A stretch of DNA of 64,000 nt from Dasypus novemcinctus (Eukaryota > Chordata > Mammalia > Cingulata > Dasypodidae), in NCBI RefSeq assembly GCF_030445035.2, contig NC_080683.1, positions 118,529,225 to 118,593,224 on the forward strand. Reading direction: 5' to 3'. The translations under genes and the position numbers were made by a program. Position 1 is the first letter of the stretch. Each line of letters opens with the position of its first letter. Under the pieces are notes generated by a model, which had not been told where the DNA came from, searched no databases, and saw only the letters and a program-made list of their open reading frames with translations. Positions 11,781-23,343 of this stretch are shown piece by piece.

Positions 11781-12985
11781 TATGGCCTCCTCAAAATTAA
11801 AAGCTTTTGTATATCAAAGGACTTTGTCACAAAAGTGAAAGGAGAACCTAATCAATGGGATAACATATCAAACACATATCTAATAAGGGTTTAATATCCA
11901 GAATATAGTGAGAAATCCTACAACTCAACAGTAAAAAGACAAATAACCCAATTAAAAAATGGGCAAAAGACTTGAAAAGACATTTTTCCAAAGAGGATAT
12001 ACAAATGACTAAAAAGCACATGAAAAATGCTTAACATCAGTAGCTATTAGGGAAATGCAAATTAAAACCACAATAAGATATTTCATATCCACTAGAATGG
12101 CTACTATTAAAAAAACAAAGCAAAACAGAAAACTACCTCTGTTGGAGAGGATGTGGAGAATTAGAATTACTCTTTCATTGCTGGTGGGAATTTAAAACAG
12201 TGCATCCACTGTGGAAGACAGTTGGCAGTTCCTCAAGAAGCTAAGTATAGAATTACCATATGCCTTGGCAATCCCACTACTAGGTATATACTGAGAACAA
12301 TTGAAAGCAGGGACTTGAAGTGATATTTGCACACCAATGTTCATAGCAGCATTATTCACAATTGCCAAGAGATGAAAGCATACCAAGTATCCATCAACTG
12401 GTGAATGGATAAACAAAATATGGTATATACGTACAATGGAATATTATTCACCTGTTAAAAGAATGAAGTCTTGATTCATGTGACAGCATGGATCAACCTT
12501 GAGGACATTACGTTGAAATAAGCCAGACTCAAAAGGACAAATATTGCATGACCTCACAGATATAAACTAATTATAGTAAGCAAATTCAGAGTTAGAATAT
12601 AAAATGTAAGTTATTGGGGATAGATTGTGGGTAGAGAATGGGGAATTGATGCTTAATTTGTACAGAATTTCTCCTTAGGTTGATTATAAATGTTTGGAAA
12701 TGAATGGTTGTGATGGTAGCACATTATTGTGAGTGAAATTAATAGCACTGAATGACATAGGTAAATTGTGGTTAAAAGGGGAAATTTTAGGTTATATATG
12801 TTATTAGAATAAAAATTAGAAGATAAAACACAGGATTTCATAACACAAGGAATCCTGTTGTAGATGATGGAATATACAGTTAAAAGTACAAGTATAAGAA
12901 TGTTATTTCATGAATTACAACAAATGTCCATGACTAATACAAGTTCATACTTGAGTGGTATATGGGAAAATACACCTAATGTAAC

Positions 12986-13696
12986 TGTTTTAGTTTGTCA
13001 CAGGACTGTTGATGCAAAGAACCAGAAATGGATTGGCTTTTATAGTGGGATATTTACTAGTTCTTCTAGTTCTGAGGCTGTGAAAATATCCAAATCAAGG
13101 CACCGTCAGAGAGGCTTTCTCACCAAAGTCAGCTACTACTGACCCTGGTGTCCTGCCATGTGGCGAGGCAAGACGGTGACCGACCTCTAAGGAGGTCTCT
13201 GCCTTCCCCTCCAGATCACCATCTCCATGGAGCCCAGCTGTGGGCTATCAGGCCCAGGGCTTATCTTTTTCCAGGCTTCCTCTCTCAGCTTCCACTGATC
13301 TGCTTTCTTCCCGAGTTTAGCTGTGGACTATCAGGAATATGGCTCATCTCTTCAGCCTTAAGTTGCTCTGTGGATTCAGCCTCTTGGGGGCATCATGCTT
13401 CAGCTTTGGGTGCCAGTGATCCTTGAGTCCTTTCTCACATGTCAGGGTCAAAAATGTAAGGTCTCTTTTCTCTATGTCTACTTTCTCTCTGTGTTCTCAG
13501 TTTATGTAAAACCCAGCAAGAGGGCGAAGACCTAACCTGCCCCGTACTCACTGCCATGGTCCAAGCAAATACCCTAAAGTGATCTAAGCAAAGTGAATCT
13601 AATGCAATCAAAGGGTACCACACCTACAGGAATGGATTAGTTTAAGAACATAATCTTTTTGGGATTCAAACAAAAAACAAACCTCAAATTGTCACA
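12986..13696 (-). repeat. ERVL/MaLR-type LTR inserted in LINE-1 3' UTR
   Basis: Antisense LTR from TGTTTTAGTTTGTCACAGG to ...ATTGTCACA, flanked by GTAAC (12,981-12,985) and GTAAT (13,697-13,701). The LINE-1 3' UTR continues on both sides. Confidence 0.85.
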
Positions 13697-13785
13697 GTAA
13701 TCTATGGATAATAGTTAACAGAAATATTTTAATAATCTTTCATCAACTGTAACAAAGGTAACTACTGTTAAAAAGTGGTACAATT

Positions 13786-14211
13786 GGGAAGTAGATATGG
13801 TTCAAATGACAGAGCTTCCACCTACAATATGGGAGGACCTGGGTTCCATCCCTGGGACTTTCTGGAGAAAAAGAAGAAGAGAAAGCATGCCTGCACAGCA
13901 AGCCAGTGCTTACACGAGTGCCCACAAGTGCCCATGTGGTGAGCCAGTGCCCCGTACAAGTGAGTCAAACAGCAAGATGATGATGCATCAAAAGAGAGAC
14001 AAGGGGAGGGTCAAGGTGAAGCTAAGCAGAAACTAGGAACTGAGGTGGCGCGATTGACAGGGAACCCCTATCCCCGTCAGAGGTCTCCAGGATTGAATCC
14101 TGATGATTCCTAGAGGAGAGAAAATGAAAAGAGAGGACAACACAGACAGCAAAAACAGCAGGGTGGGAGGAGGGGAAGGGGGAAAATACATAAATAAATC
14201 TTAAAAAAAAT
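13786..14211 (+). mobile_element. DAS SINE composite in LINE-1 3' UTR
   Basis: Two head-like segments (13,788 and about 14,037) and one A-rich tail. Target duplication AGTGGTACAATT at 13,774-13,785 and 14,212-14,223. Confidence 0.9.
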
Positions 14212-14223
14212 AGTGGTACAATT

Positions 14224-14315
14224 ACTGGGAGCAGATGTAGCTCATTGGTTGAATTCTTGCTTCCCAAGTACAATGTCCTGGGTTCAATCTCTGGTACCTC
14301 CTAAAAAAAAAAAGT
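14224..14315 (+). mobile_element. Short DAS SINE sharing the previous insertion site
   Basis: GGGAGCAGATGTAGCTCATT head, GGGTTCAATCTC B box and A-tail. It is followed by a third copy of the site sequence (AGTGGTAAATT), so it entered at or next to the duplication made by its neighbour. Confidence 0.9.
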
Positions 14316-14479
14316 GGTAAATTATTTAAAAAACTGCTATCATCAATTGTAACAAATGTTTCATACCGATGCAAGGTGTTGGTGGTGGGGTGGTGTATGA
14401 GGATTCTATATTTTATGTGTGATTGTTCTGCAAACCCACAACTTCTCTAATTTAAAAATTTTTTTAAAAAGGTCATGTA

Positions 14480-15365
14480 TGTAATGTATGCTATGCATGT
14501 ATCTGATGTTTAGCAACCGACAGCTATGATTAATGATAAACATGATCAATTAAAATCTGTATTGCTTTTATTTGTTCTTGTTCTTTGTTCAAATAATTCA
14601 AACAACCAGGGAGAGGATATCATTTATTGAACAATAAATTAGATATATAACATAATATTATACTGTATACATAAGTATATATTACATTGCTTCGTTATCA
14701 GCTATAATATCCTTTCCTCCTGGTCTTTAAGTTGTCGTTGTAAGGTAAGCCCACTGGACAGAGAAAGCCCCACCTGAGACCAGGGATTTGGGTACATTCA
14801 CTAGAGGTATTACGCATAGCGAGGCCAAACATTTTAAACATGCATGTGGCTATTTAATGTTCTGTAATGAAGATAATCTTTCTCATAGCAGGATGGAGAT
14901 CAAACTTAATTTTGTCAGTTATCTTACCTCAGGATCTTTCAATTAAAATTTAATCATTTAGGTAATTTGGTCTCTTTCACTTTGATGCCCAGTCTTTCCT
15001 CTTTCGTCCTCATTTCTCTGCCCTTCCCTCAGAAGGTGTTGGGGTGGATGGGGTAGGGATGGATAGCAGCTTACAAGATTTCTTGGCTGTGAAAGGGAAG
15101 GGGCCTCAAATCTATGGGTGAGCGTCCATGGGCAAGGTGGCTGGTCTGGCTGGTCCACAAGCCTGTGTTGAGGTGTCCTCAGAGTGTGCTGCTCCGGGGG
15201 AGCCCTTTCAGGTGTCAGGCTTCCATCACGAAATCAGTGCAGCCTTTCGTCCCTGCACTTGGTGCCTCTTTCATCCACAAGCCATGCCTGCACCTCCATG
15301 TTCTTCCAGTGACCCATAAGGGACTTGGAGAACTTCTTCTTGGAATTGGGAAATGGGTCTAGGAA
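14480..15365. other. No gene or repeat recognised
   Basis: AT-rich to about 14,950, then mixed composition. The short frames are not protein-like. Confidence 0.5.
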
Positions 15366-15369
15366 GGTG

Positions 15370-16165
15370 CTTTGGATTTCTATTTCTGTGTAATGAATTA
15401 CCCAAAACGTAGTGGCCTAAAACGTTATTCTGTGGGTCAGGCATTCGGGGAGGGCCCACTGGGCGTGACTTTTTTTTTTTCCCAGCAAAAATTGGATTTA
15501 ATTAAACTTAATCAGAAAATATCCCATTAACCATTGTCAAAGGAACAAATTATCGAAGCAAGTTCAACAAGAAACATGCTGTGCTATATGTAAAAACACA
15601 CAAAGTATTTGAGAAATATAAAATAATACCTGAATGATTGGGATATAGATCATATTTCTGGATAAGAAGATGAAAGACTCTAAACTACTATTTCTTTTCA
15701 AATAGCTTTAAAGTAGAAAGCAAGTTCTTTTAAAATCACAACAGGTTGTGTACTTAACCAGGAAAGATTTATCCACATGTCTACTCAGGAGACTTGAATG
15801 GCGGTTGTCTTTTGTGGTATCTTGCATGTGCAGTCATTGGGAGGCTCTACTGTGATCACCACTGGGGGCAGTAGTTGATGCTGGCTGTCAACTGGCAGCT
15901 CTTCTGGGGCTGTCCCCAACGCCCCTCAAGGCCTTTCCATGTGGCATGGGCTTCTTCCGGTGGCTGGCTGCCAAGAGGGAGCATTCCAAGAGATCAGGCA
16001 GAAATCTGGCAGTGGCACTTCCATGCCATCTGATGGTTACAAGGGAACTGTAAAGGGCAGCTCAGATTTAAGGAGAGAATGACCTCCTTCACCTTGATGG
16101 AGGGGCTCACTGGTTTTCATTATAATCTATGAACCATGTAAAATGATTTAACTTTCTTAAACCAT
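15370..16165 (-). repeat. Ancient mammalian interspersed repeat, split by the retrocopy
   Basis: The left part resembles widespread mammalian repeats reading 'aatgaattacccaaaacgtag'-like sequence followed by TGTGGGTCAGG. The right part (from about 15,836: GGCTCTACTG..., TGGCTGCCAAGAGGGAGC) reads as the same element's distal half. Family name not assigned with confidence; orientation is tentative. Confidence 0.45.
15470..15835 (-). pseudogene. Retrocopied mRNA 3' end, source gene not recognised
   Basis: The + strand shows a run of 11 T at 15,470-15,480. On the minus strand this is a poly-A tail preceded by ATTAAA about 20 bases upstream, the layout of a polyadenylated mRNA end. The roughly 350 bases beyond are AT-rich, low in repeats and resemble 3' UTR. 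The insert interrupts an older repeat that is seen on both sides (15,370-15,469 and from about 15,836). I could not identify the parent transcript. Confidence 0.5.
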
Positions 16166-16177
16166 ATCTACCTATGT

Positions 16178-16495
16178 CTTAGTTTGTCACAGGCTGCCAA
16201 TGCAATATACCAGAAATGTGTTGGCTTTTATAAGGGAAATTTTATTAGGGGAAAATCTGACAGTTCAGAGGCTGCAAAAATGTCCACATTAAGGCATCAT
16301 TAGAGATGCTTCCTTGCCAATGGTTGACTGCTATGTGGCGAGGCAAGATGGCGGGCTTGCCGGTCTCTCTCTGCTTTCTCCTGGAGTTCAGCTGTGGGTG
16401 ATCAGGCATCTCTCCCTGGCCTTGTCTCCTTGAGCCTCCTGGGCTTCTGTCTTTCTACATCTGTAGGTGAATCTAGAGTTCCCTCTCTTACAACC
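16178..16495 (-). repeat. ERVL/MaLR-type LTR, truncated
   Basis: Antisense: TGTCTTAGTTTGTCACAGGC, 'ttggcttttataagggaaa', 'gaggcaagatggcgggct', ending about 16,495 without the distal half. Confidence 0.8.
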
Positions 16496-16499
16496 TATA

Positions 16500-17612
16500 A
16501 CTGGTAAAAAATGAAAACAACTAATAAGGAGATTTACTGTAGATTGGGTGTCTTTCAGTCAAACAATCCACCCCACATATTTTTTACAGTTGTTAGCTCG
16601 TACTGCACTGCTTCTCTACCAAGATTATGTTTATTTCTTCAAATTAGCTGGGAAGTCTATTTATCCTGGGAAAATTTCACCTACAAAGCCATTTGGAACA
16701 GGGACAGTTTAGGGTGATATTTCTTTGTAACATTATCGTTTTCTTCCTAGATTATTGGTCTATTTGGGTTTTCTTTTTCTTGTTGAATATATATTTTTTT
16801 CCTCAGAAATTTATTCATTGCTTTAAGATTTTCAAATTGGCATCAATCTTTTTTAATGTGTCCTTTACAACCAGTTTAAACACAGAACAGAGCTATGTTT
16901 CAGGATAGAAGATAAATTTAACTACTTTCTGGTATTGTTTAAAAATAGATTTACATGGTCCCATTGTTTATTATTATTCATATTGTGAAAATGTATGTTT
17001 TAGTCATTGGCAAAGCTAGTTTTGCCAAGATAAGCTTACATCAGCTAATTAACCACAGGTTACTTGCTGTAGAACATAACAAAGAAACCGATAAGGTCAA
17101 TCCAAGAGGCAGATGATGGTCAGACTGAGATATTGTCTCAACTCAGGATTCATGACACCCAAGTGTCCTGAAGCAATTCTTTGATTGAAAGAGAGAAAAC
17201 TATTTTACGAAAATAGTTCCTTTAGGAGGACTATCTCTTCTGACTCAGCAAACCAGTTCATTCCTTCAAAGGGAATTATCTTTAAAGAATTATTTATTGG
17301 GAAGGCAGTCATCAAGTCAACCATTATATGTACAAAGGAGAAATGAGAGATGTAGAGAAACAAAGCTAAACAGTAAAACCAAAAGTTTTCTTGAAATTGC
17401 TCGAAAGCCAAAATGAAGTTTGTTCTTGGTTTGGTTAGTTTGCCTAGTGTTTGTTGTTGATGATTGTATTTGTAGAATTTGGGAAACTTACAAAAACAAA
17501 CAATTGCTTTAATTTCCTCTCTCATTTGCATGCTGAAGTTGATCTTGCTCATATGAAGCAGGCCCATCCCCCTAACTAAAGATACATTCCCCAAATAGTC
17601 ATGTGATGGTTT
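16500..17612. other. No gene recognised
   Basis: AT-rich sequence. The frames at 16,511-16,908 (+) and 17,205-17,594 (-) are not protein-like. Confidence 0.5.
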
Positions 17613-17626
17613 GAAAAGAAGTTACA

Positions 17627-18043
17627 GGGAAGCAGACATGGCTCAACTGATAGAGCATCCACCTATCATATGGAGGGTTCAAGGTTCGATACCCACGGCC
17701 TTCTGACCCATGTGATGAGCTGGCCCACACACAATGCTGCTGCGTGCAAGGAGTGCCATGCCATGCAGGGGTGCCCCTGCATAGGGGTGCCCCACACGCA
17801 AGGAGTGCACCCAGGAGAGCTACCCCGTGTGAAAAAAGTGCAGCCCGCCCAGGAGTGGCGCCACACACAAGGAGAGCTGACGCAGCAAGATGATGCAACA
17901 AAAAAGAGATGCTGTTTCTCCGTGCCGCCTGATAATGCAAGCAGACACAGAAGAACACACAGCAAATGGACACAGAGAACAGACAATGGGCTGGGGGGGG
18001 GGGGGAGAGAGAAATAAATAAAATAAATCTTAAAAAAAAAGAA
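17627..18043 (+). mobile_element. DAS SINE, long subfamily
   Basis: Head GGGAAGCAGACATGGCTCAA, B box GGTTCGATACCC, long body, AAATAAATAAAATAAATC tail. Target duplication GAAAAGAAGTTACA (17,613-17,626) versus GAAAAGAAGTCACA (18,044-18,057). Confidence 0.95.
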
Positions 18044-18057
18044 GAAAAGAAGTCACA

Positions 18058-18700
18058 ATGGTTTTGTCATGAGTGCCTATGAATAATTGGGTTCTACAAA
18101 TTTAGTATTATTTCTTCTCCCTATTATGAATAAAGTTCCCCAACTAACTAATGGACCAACTTCTTCCTCATTCCTTCCTTTTTTCCCTTTTTTACCAGGG
18201 TAAAAGAAGGGTAGGGGGTAGAAAAGAGGGAAGCGAAATAAGACCCCCAAAATACAGATCCTTGTGTTGATCTGCTGGTTCTCAGTCCAATTCTCCAACC
18301 AGCCACACCCAGGGATCTACTTCACATTTTCCTTTCCGTAGTTCCTGCCCCATTGCCCTCATCACTGTGAGAGAAAGGTTTTTGTTCTTGTTGCTTTGAT
18401 ATTATTCAATGTTTCTACCTCTGTTCTAAGCAGGGCAGCCAGAGTTCAACTAAAGGAGTTGTTCACTGGTGTCTGGCTTTGGAGTGGGAGAGACTCAGCA
18501 CTTTAATTTTTATGCCAGGTACTTTTCTGCCTATTTCTTTTATAATTATTTTTTTCCAGCTCTTTTCAGGACTGTCACTACACTCATTTATTGTTTCTCT
18601 ACTTCTCTAAAAGTTCAAGTGTCATCTGAGATGTGTAGGGCTCTTAGGACATCTTGGGGGCTTCCCATCATGACAAACTCCAGCCACGGGAAGCATTTGG
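18058..18700. other. No gene recognised
   Basis: Non-repetitive by eye, with no splice-flanked coding segment detected. Confidence 0.5.
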
Positions 18701-18701
18701 T

Positions 18702-18835
18702 ATACTCAGTCCATCTCAGCAAACACTTATGGAGTAATTATATGAGCTTATCACTTTCCTAGATGATGAGAACAGAAAATTGAATACCATGCTCTTTGCC
18801 TTTGAGGAATTTGTATGCAGTGGAAAAGGCAAATG
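18702..18835 (-). repeat. L2-like ancient repeat
   Basis: Pattern AGCAAACACTTATGGAGTAA, then 'ctagatgatgagaacag' and 'tttgaggaatttgtatgcagtg', as in antisense mammalian L2 tails. Confidence 0.5.
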
Positions 18836-20239
18836 CGCACTACTCTACAATTTCTTCTCTCTTCGGTCCCCTGTGCAGTAGTTGCTATCTACGTGCCTCA
18901 CTGCCCTTTCTCGACCTTGGACCCCAACCTGGGCTCTGTTCCTGGTTTGGGGATGTCTGGTTCTCTTTTGATGCCCTTTGAGGTCCATTTATGTGAATAT
19001 TTTGTGATGGGATGTGAACTTTCAGACTGTTTACTATGAAAGCCTTGGCTTCCCTTGCTTGCCTTCCCTAGAAGCATGGATGCAAATATTTCACCTCACT
19101 TCCAGAGAGGATTTGAAGAGTAAGTTCTCTCTGCACTCAAGGAAAGTTGAATGCTCAGTTTTTCATTAATAACTTCATTTCTAATTCATTAGGCACTCCT
19201 GTGAAAACACCACAGGAAGAGGGCGACTGAAGGGATGCTGCAGGCAAGGCCTCTGGGACAAAGAGCAGTGGAGGACGAGGAGGCATTTTCCCACAGCAGG
19301 GCTGACAGGGCCCTGGGGCCCTGGCCTAAAAAGGCAGTGGAGCGGACTCCAAAATGACCACTTGGGCTGCACTGTTGAAGGGCCTAGGAGTGGTGAGAGT
19401 CTGAGGTTCAGTAGCCCCACTTCTCGGGGAGCCCCCGCCTCAGCACAGGGACCACACCAGCCATTCCTCCTGTCCACCTCCAGCATGGCCTGCCCTTCAC
19501 CTGTGGGCTTCCCAGCAGCATGACTCCCATTTGGCTTAGTCCCCATATGATCGTGCAGGTGGACCCCCCTTGCAATGACCCAGGGGATCCACCCATCCAA
19601 GAGAAAAGGGGAAGCTCTGCTTAATCAAGTCCCCATACTTGACTAAGAGCTGGACCAGAGAAATTCAAAACTCTGCTGGGCTAATGGCTGATGTCCCTGC
19701 TGCCTGATGGCCAATGTCCCTCTTACCTGATGGCCGACATCCCTCTTACCTGTCTGCTTCCTCCCAGGCCCTTCACCCTAAGGATCACCCTCTCCCTCGT
19801 TTTCCTTTGGAACCCTTGCAAGCCCTGGAATGGCTCATGTGGTTGATGGGTGGAGCACCAGGGGGGCCCTATGCACGACATAAGCCCTGGGTTAAATGTT
19901 AAATGACGGATGAATTGCTCTCTGGCTGAATAGGAAGTTTTGTTACCACATTTGTATATCACAAGTACCTGCTGAGATGGATGAAAATTTTTCTGAGCTT
20001 CCAGGGTCTTTGCAAAATGCAAGTCAGTCCAAGGCACATGACACTGGCTTCTTCTCTTGGACCTAGGCTGGAACACACACATCTTACCCATTAGTTCTGA
20101 AAGAGGCTGCCACCTGGCTGTACTCTGGACCAGGGGCTGTACAAAGCCTGCACAGGCAAAGCCCATGAGATCACACAGGCCCTAATCAAGATTACGATTC
20201 ATGGACTAATTGGTTTGGGCCAAGCACACACAGACCTTG
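18836..20239. other. No gene recognised; locally GC-rich
   Basis: GC-rich from 19,200 to 19,900 with a short tandem around 19,685-19,750 (three copies of a unit containing CTGATGGC(C)). Open frames (147 codons antisense at 19,723-20,166) have no protein signature. Confidence 0.5.
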
Positions 20240-20366
20240 AAATTACTCCATAAGGCAAGTGTTATTATTTCCATTTTACAGAGGTGGGATCTGGTGCTTA
20301 GAGAGATTGAGCTCAAGGGTGCACATTAAACAATAGAGCTTGGTCCCAAGCAAGGCCTAGTCACAC
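20240..20366 (-). repeat. MIR SINE
   Basis: Contains TTATTTCCATTTTACAGAGG and 'ctggtgcttagagagattgagctcaagg', the MIR core in antisense orientation. Confidence 0.75.
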
Positions 20367-20680
20367 CAATGTTTGCATGACAGTGTCCTCACCAGGCACC
20401 AGCCACACGGGACCCATTTTTTTTCTGGTGGAAAAAGAAGTTTTTGATATCAAAAAGTTGGAGTGAATAAAAAAACTATGGTAAACTAGCTTGAAACATC
20501 TAACTTACTTTATAAGCAGAATTAAGAGTTATAAATTTAATTAATGTATTCTAAAACAATAATTAATGCATTATGGAATAACACAGTAAGTTACTGTATG
20601 TAACCTAGTAAGTACGGTGAAAGTTATTTGGATAGCATGGATCTACTGGGGCTTGTCACGAATTAAATGTTATCATCCAG

Positions 20681-21058
20681 GGAAACGGACTTTGGCCCAG
20701 TGGTTAGGGCGTCCGTCTACCATATGGGAGGTCCGCGGTTCAAACCCCGGACCTCCTTGACCCGTGTGGAGCTGGCCATGCGCAGTGCTGATGCGCGCAA
20801 GGAGTGCCGTGCCACGCAAGGGAGTCCCCCGCGTGGGGGAGCCCCGCGCGCAAGGAGTGCACCCGTGAGGAAAGCCGCCCAGCGTGAAAAGAAAGAGCAG
20901 CCTGCCCAGGAATGGCACCGCCCACACTTCCCGTGCCGCTGACGACAACAGAAGCGGACAAAGAAACAAGACGCAGCAAATGGACACCAAGAAAAGACAA
21001 CCAGGGGAGGGGGGGAAATTAAATAAATAAATAAATCTTAAAAAAAAAAAAAAAAAAA
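20681..21058 (+). mobile_element. DAS SINE, long subfamily, young-looking
   Basis: Head ACTTTGGCCCAGTGGTTAGG, B box GTTCAAACCCC, GC-rich body still rich in CpG, and an 18-base A-tail. Exact target duplication GTTATCATCCAG at 20,669-20,680 and 21,059-21,070. Retained CpGs and the exact duplication suggest a recent insertion. Confidence 0.96.
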
Positions 21059-22055
21059 GTTATCATCCAGTAGATTTGGGGCATTGTCAGGAATATGTAT
21101 CATTTGACAGTGTCATACTGGAAAATTACTGACCCAAAATGAAGTTGATATGAATATACAGTGGGGCACGCTTAGTTAGTAATGATGTACTTGACTAGAA
21201 GTCATTGCTTATTTATCACAAACATGCTTAACAATACAATTCTGATCATTAACAAGTCAAACCATATTAATTGAAAACAACCATCACTACAAGATAAAAG
21301 GATGCTTCACTGATAACAAAATGGCCTCCCTGATAGAGCAAGAATTCCACTCTTTACTTCTGGAAATGCAAGTAGGTGCTTTGAAATACATCCTGGAAGC
21401 CAGTATTCTTAATAGGACATAGAATTTGAGCCCTAGAAAATTACAGTAAATTGCCAATAGCCCTTAATAATTCACCAGGATTGTATTAAGCAATGGATTC
21501 TTAGATATGATACCAAAGCATGAGCAGCAATAGATAAACAAGACTTTATCAAAATGAAAATCTTGTGCCTCAAAGGACACTATCAAAAAAGTGGGAAGAC
21601 AACCTGCAGATTAGAAGAAATATTTGGAAATCATGTATCTGATAAGAGTTTAATGTATAGAATATATAAAGAACTTCTGTAACTCAACAACAAAAAGACA
21701 ATCCAATTGAAAAATTGTGCAAAGTACTCAAATAGATATTCTCCAAAGAAGATATGCAAATGGCCAATAAGCACATGAAAAGAGGTCCAGCATCATTAGC
21801 CACTAGGGAAATGCAAATCAAAACCACAGGGAACAATTCTAGTAATGGATGGTGGTGAGGTACTGCAACACTGAGAATGTGATTAATCCCATGAAACGGT
21901 GTGCTTGAGAGAGGTTAGGATGGGAAGATTTATCTTGCATATATGTTGCCATAACTAAAGCAAAAAAAGAAAGGGAATTGGAATATAGAATATAAATGTT
22001 ATGTCAACATTAAATTTCTTGTACTTGGAAAGTGCACTTAAGGTGATTATATAAG

Positions 22056-22563
22056 TGTAGCAGTTTGATATGGTTCTGAATTTCAAAAACAGTTATTGGA
22101 TTATGTTTGTACTCTGGTCTATACCTCGGTGTGACTAGGGCTTTGATTGGGCCATGTCATTAGGGCGTGGGGTGGGGTGGGGATTCACAGATAAAAGGCA
22201 TGGCCAAGGACAGAGCTGGGGATTTTTGATGTTGAAATTTTGATGTTGGAGTTTAATGCTGAAACTTTAAGATGGAGTCCCGGGAAGTAAGCTCACAGAA
22301 GAAAGAGAAGCTAGCCCCAGGAAGAGAGGAACCCTGAGCCCAGGAAGAAGCAAGGCCCTGGAAGGGAGGAACCCAGGAAAGCTGAACCCTCACAGCTGTC
22401 AGCAGCCATCTTACTCCAACATGTGAAAATAGACTTTGGTGAGGGAAGTAACTTATGCTTTATGGCCTGGTATCTATAAGCTGCTATCCCAAATAAATAC
22501 CCTTTATAAAAACCAACTGATTTCTGGTATTTTGCATCAGCACCCCTTTGACTGACTAATACA
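22056..22563 (+). repeat. Complete solo LTR (ERVL/MaLR type)
   Basis: Begins TGTAGCAGTTTGATATGG and ends ...ACTGACTAATACA. The 5-bp target duplication is ATAAG (22,051-22,055 and 22,564-22,568). AAATAAATACCC near 22,494 acts as the poly-A signal equivalent. It lies in a LINE-1 3' part. Confidence 0.9.
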
Positions 22564-22657
22564 ATAAGTGAATATCTTTGTTCATAGGAAAGATACATGG
22601 AAGTATTATGTTTTCAAGGAGTATAATTTGTGCAACCTGCTCTCAAATGCTCAGAAA

Positions 22658-22770
22658 ATGGAAGGAAGAAAGGAAGGAAAGAGGGAAAGAAGGGGGGGGG
22701 GGAGAGAGAGAGCAGTGAGAAAGAGAGAGAGAGAGGAAAGAAGGAGGGAAGGAGGGAGGGTAGGAAGGAT
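22658..22770 (+). repeat. Purine microsatellite (GGAA/GAGA)n
   Basis: A run of GGAA, GAAA, G and GA repeats, entirely purine on the + strand for about 110 bases; interrupted inside. Confidence 0.95.
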
Positions 22771-23343
22771 ACACTCACAGATAAGTGGATAACCAAAATG
22801 TAGTATATCCATGTAAATATCTATTCTCAAGCTGTCAAAAGGAATGAAGTTTTGTTACATGTTATGATATTGATGAACCTTAAAGAGATCATGTTGAGTG
22901 AAATAAGCCAGACACGAAGGGACGGTTATTGTATGATCCCACTAATAAAATACCTAGAATAAGCAAATAGAGCCAGGGAGTGGATTAGGGGCCACCAGGG
23001 GCTGGGGTGGTGAGACCGGGAGTTAACGATGGATGAGGACAGAATTTCTGTTGGGGCTGATGAAAACGTTTTAGTAGTGGATGGTAATGATGGTAGCACA
23101 ATACTGAGAATGCAATCAATATCACTGAACTGTACACTTGATAAGGGTTAAAATGGAAAAGTTCTTGTATATATTATTACCACAATATAAAAAAAGAAGC
23201 CACTAATGACTTCTTTTGGAAGTCACATGTAATTATGAAATTTGGTGGAAATTGCAGCGTTGGCCTAAGAAGGAAGGAGAGGGCCTTAATTATTGGATCT
23301 GTTTCTCTCCCACAACATCCCATGCAGTGTGTGGATTGCACTT

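Larger units (their letters stand above)
4585..14475 (+). mobile_element. Near full-length LINE-1, heavily interrupted
   Basis: Starting near 4,585 with an old-type 5' UTR (CAACATGGCAACATAAGACATTCC), the element continues through a GC-richer 5' UTR (4,870-5,280). The ORF1 coiled-coil region is at about 5,640-6,060; residues such as FEQAEERIRELEDR and IEQCLRDLSDSMKHKN are readable at 5,775-6,023. ORF1 remnants continue after an inserted LTR (6,631-7,450). Next come decayed ORF2 endonuclease (about 8,400-8,780) and reverse transcriptase (to about 11,000), with a clear stretch at 11,002-11,283. The ORF2 C-terminal part and 3' UTR run to about 14,475, ending in AACCCACAACTTCTCTAATT and A/T-rich sequence. 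Removing about 3 kb of younger inserts leaves close to LINE-1 length. All frames carry many stops, so it is inactive. Flanking duplications were not found. Confidence 0.85.
21485..23195 (+). mobile_element. LINE-1 3' part, interrupted
   Basis: ORF2 C-terminal remnant (TTATCAAAATGAAAATCTTG, 'tctgataagagtttaatg', 'atgcaaatcaaaaccacag') and 3' UTR ending at 'accacaatataaaaaaag'. An internal deletion joins ORF2 to 3' UTR-like sequence near 21,830. A solo LTR and a purine microsatellite interrupt it. Confidence 0.8.
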
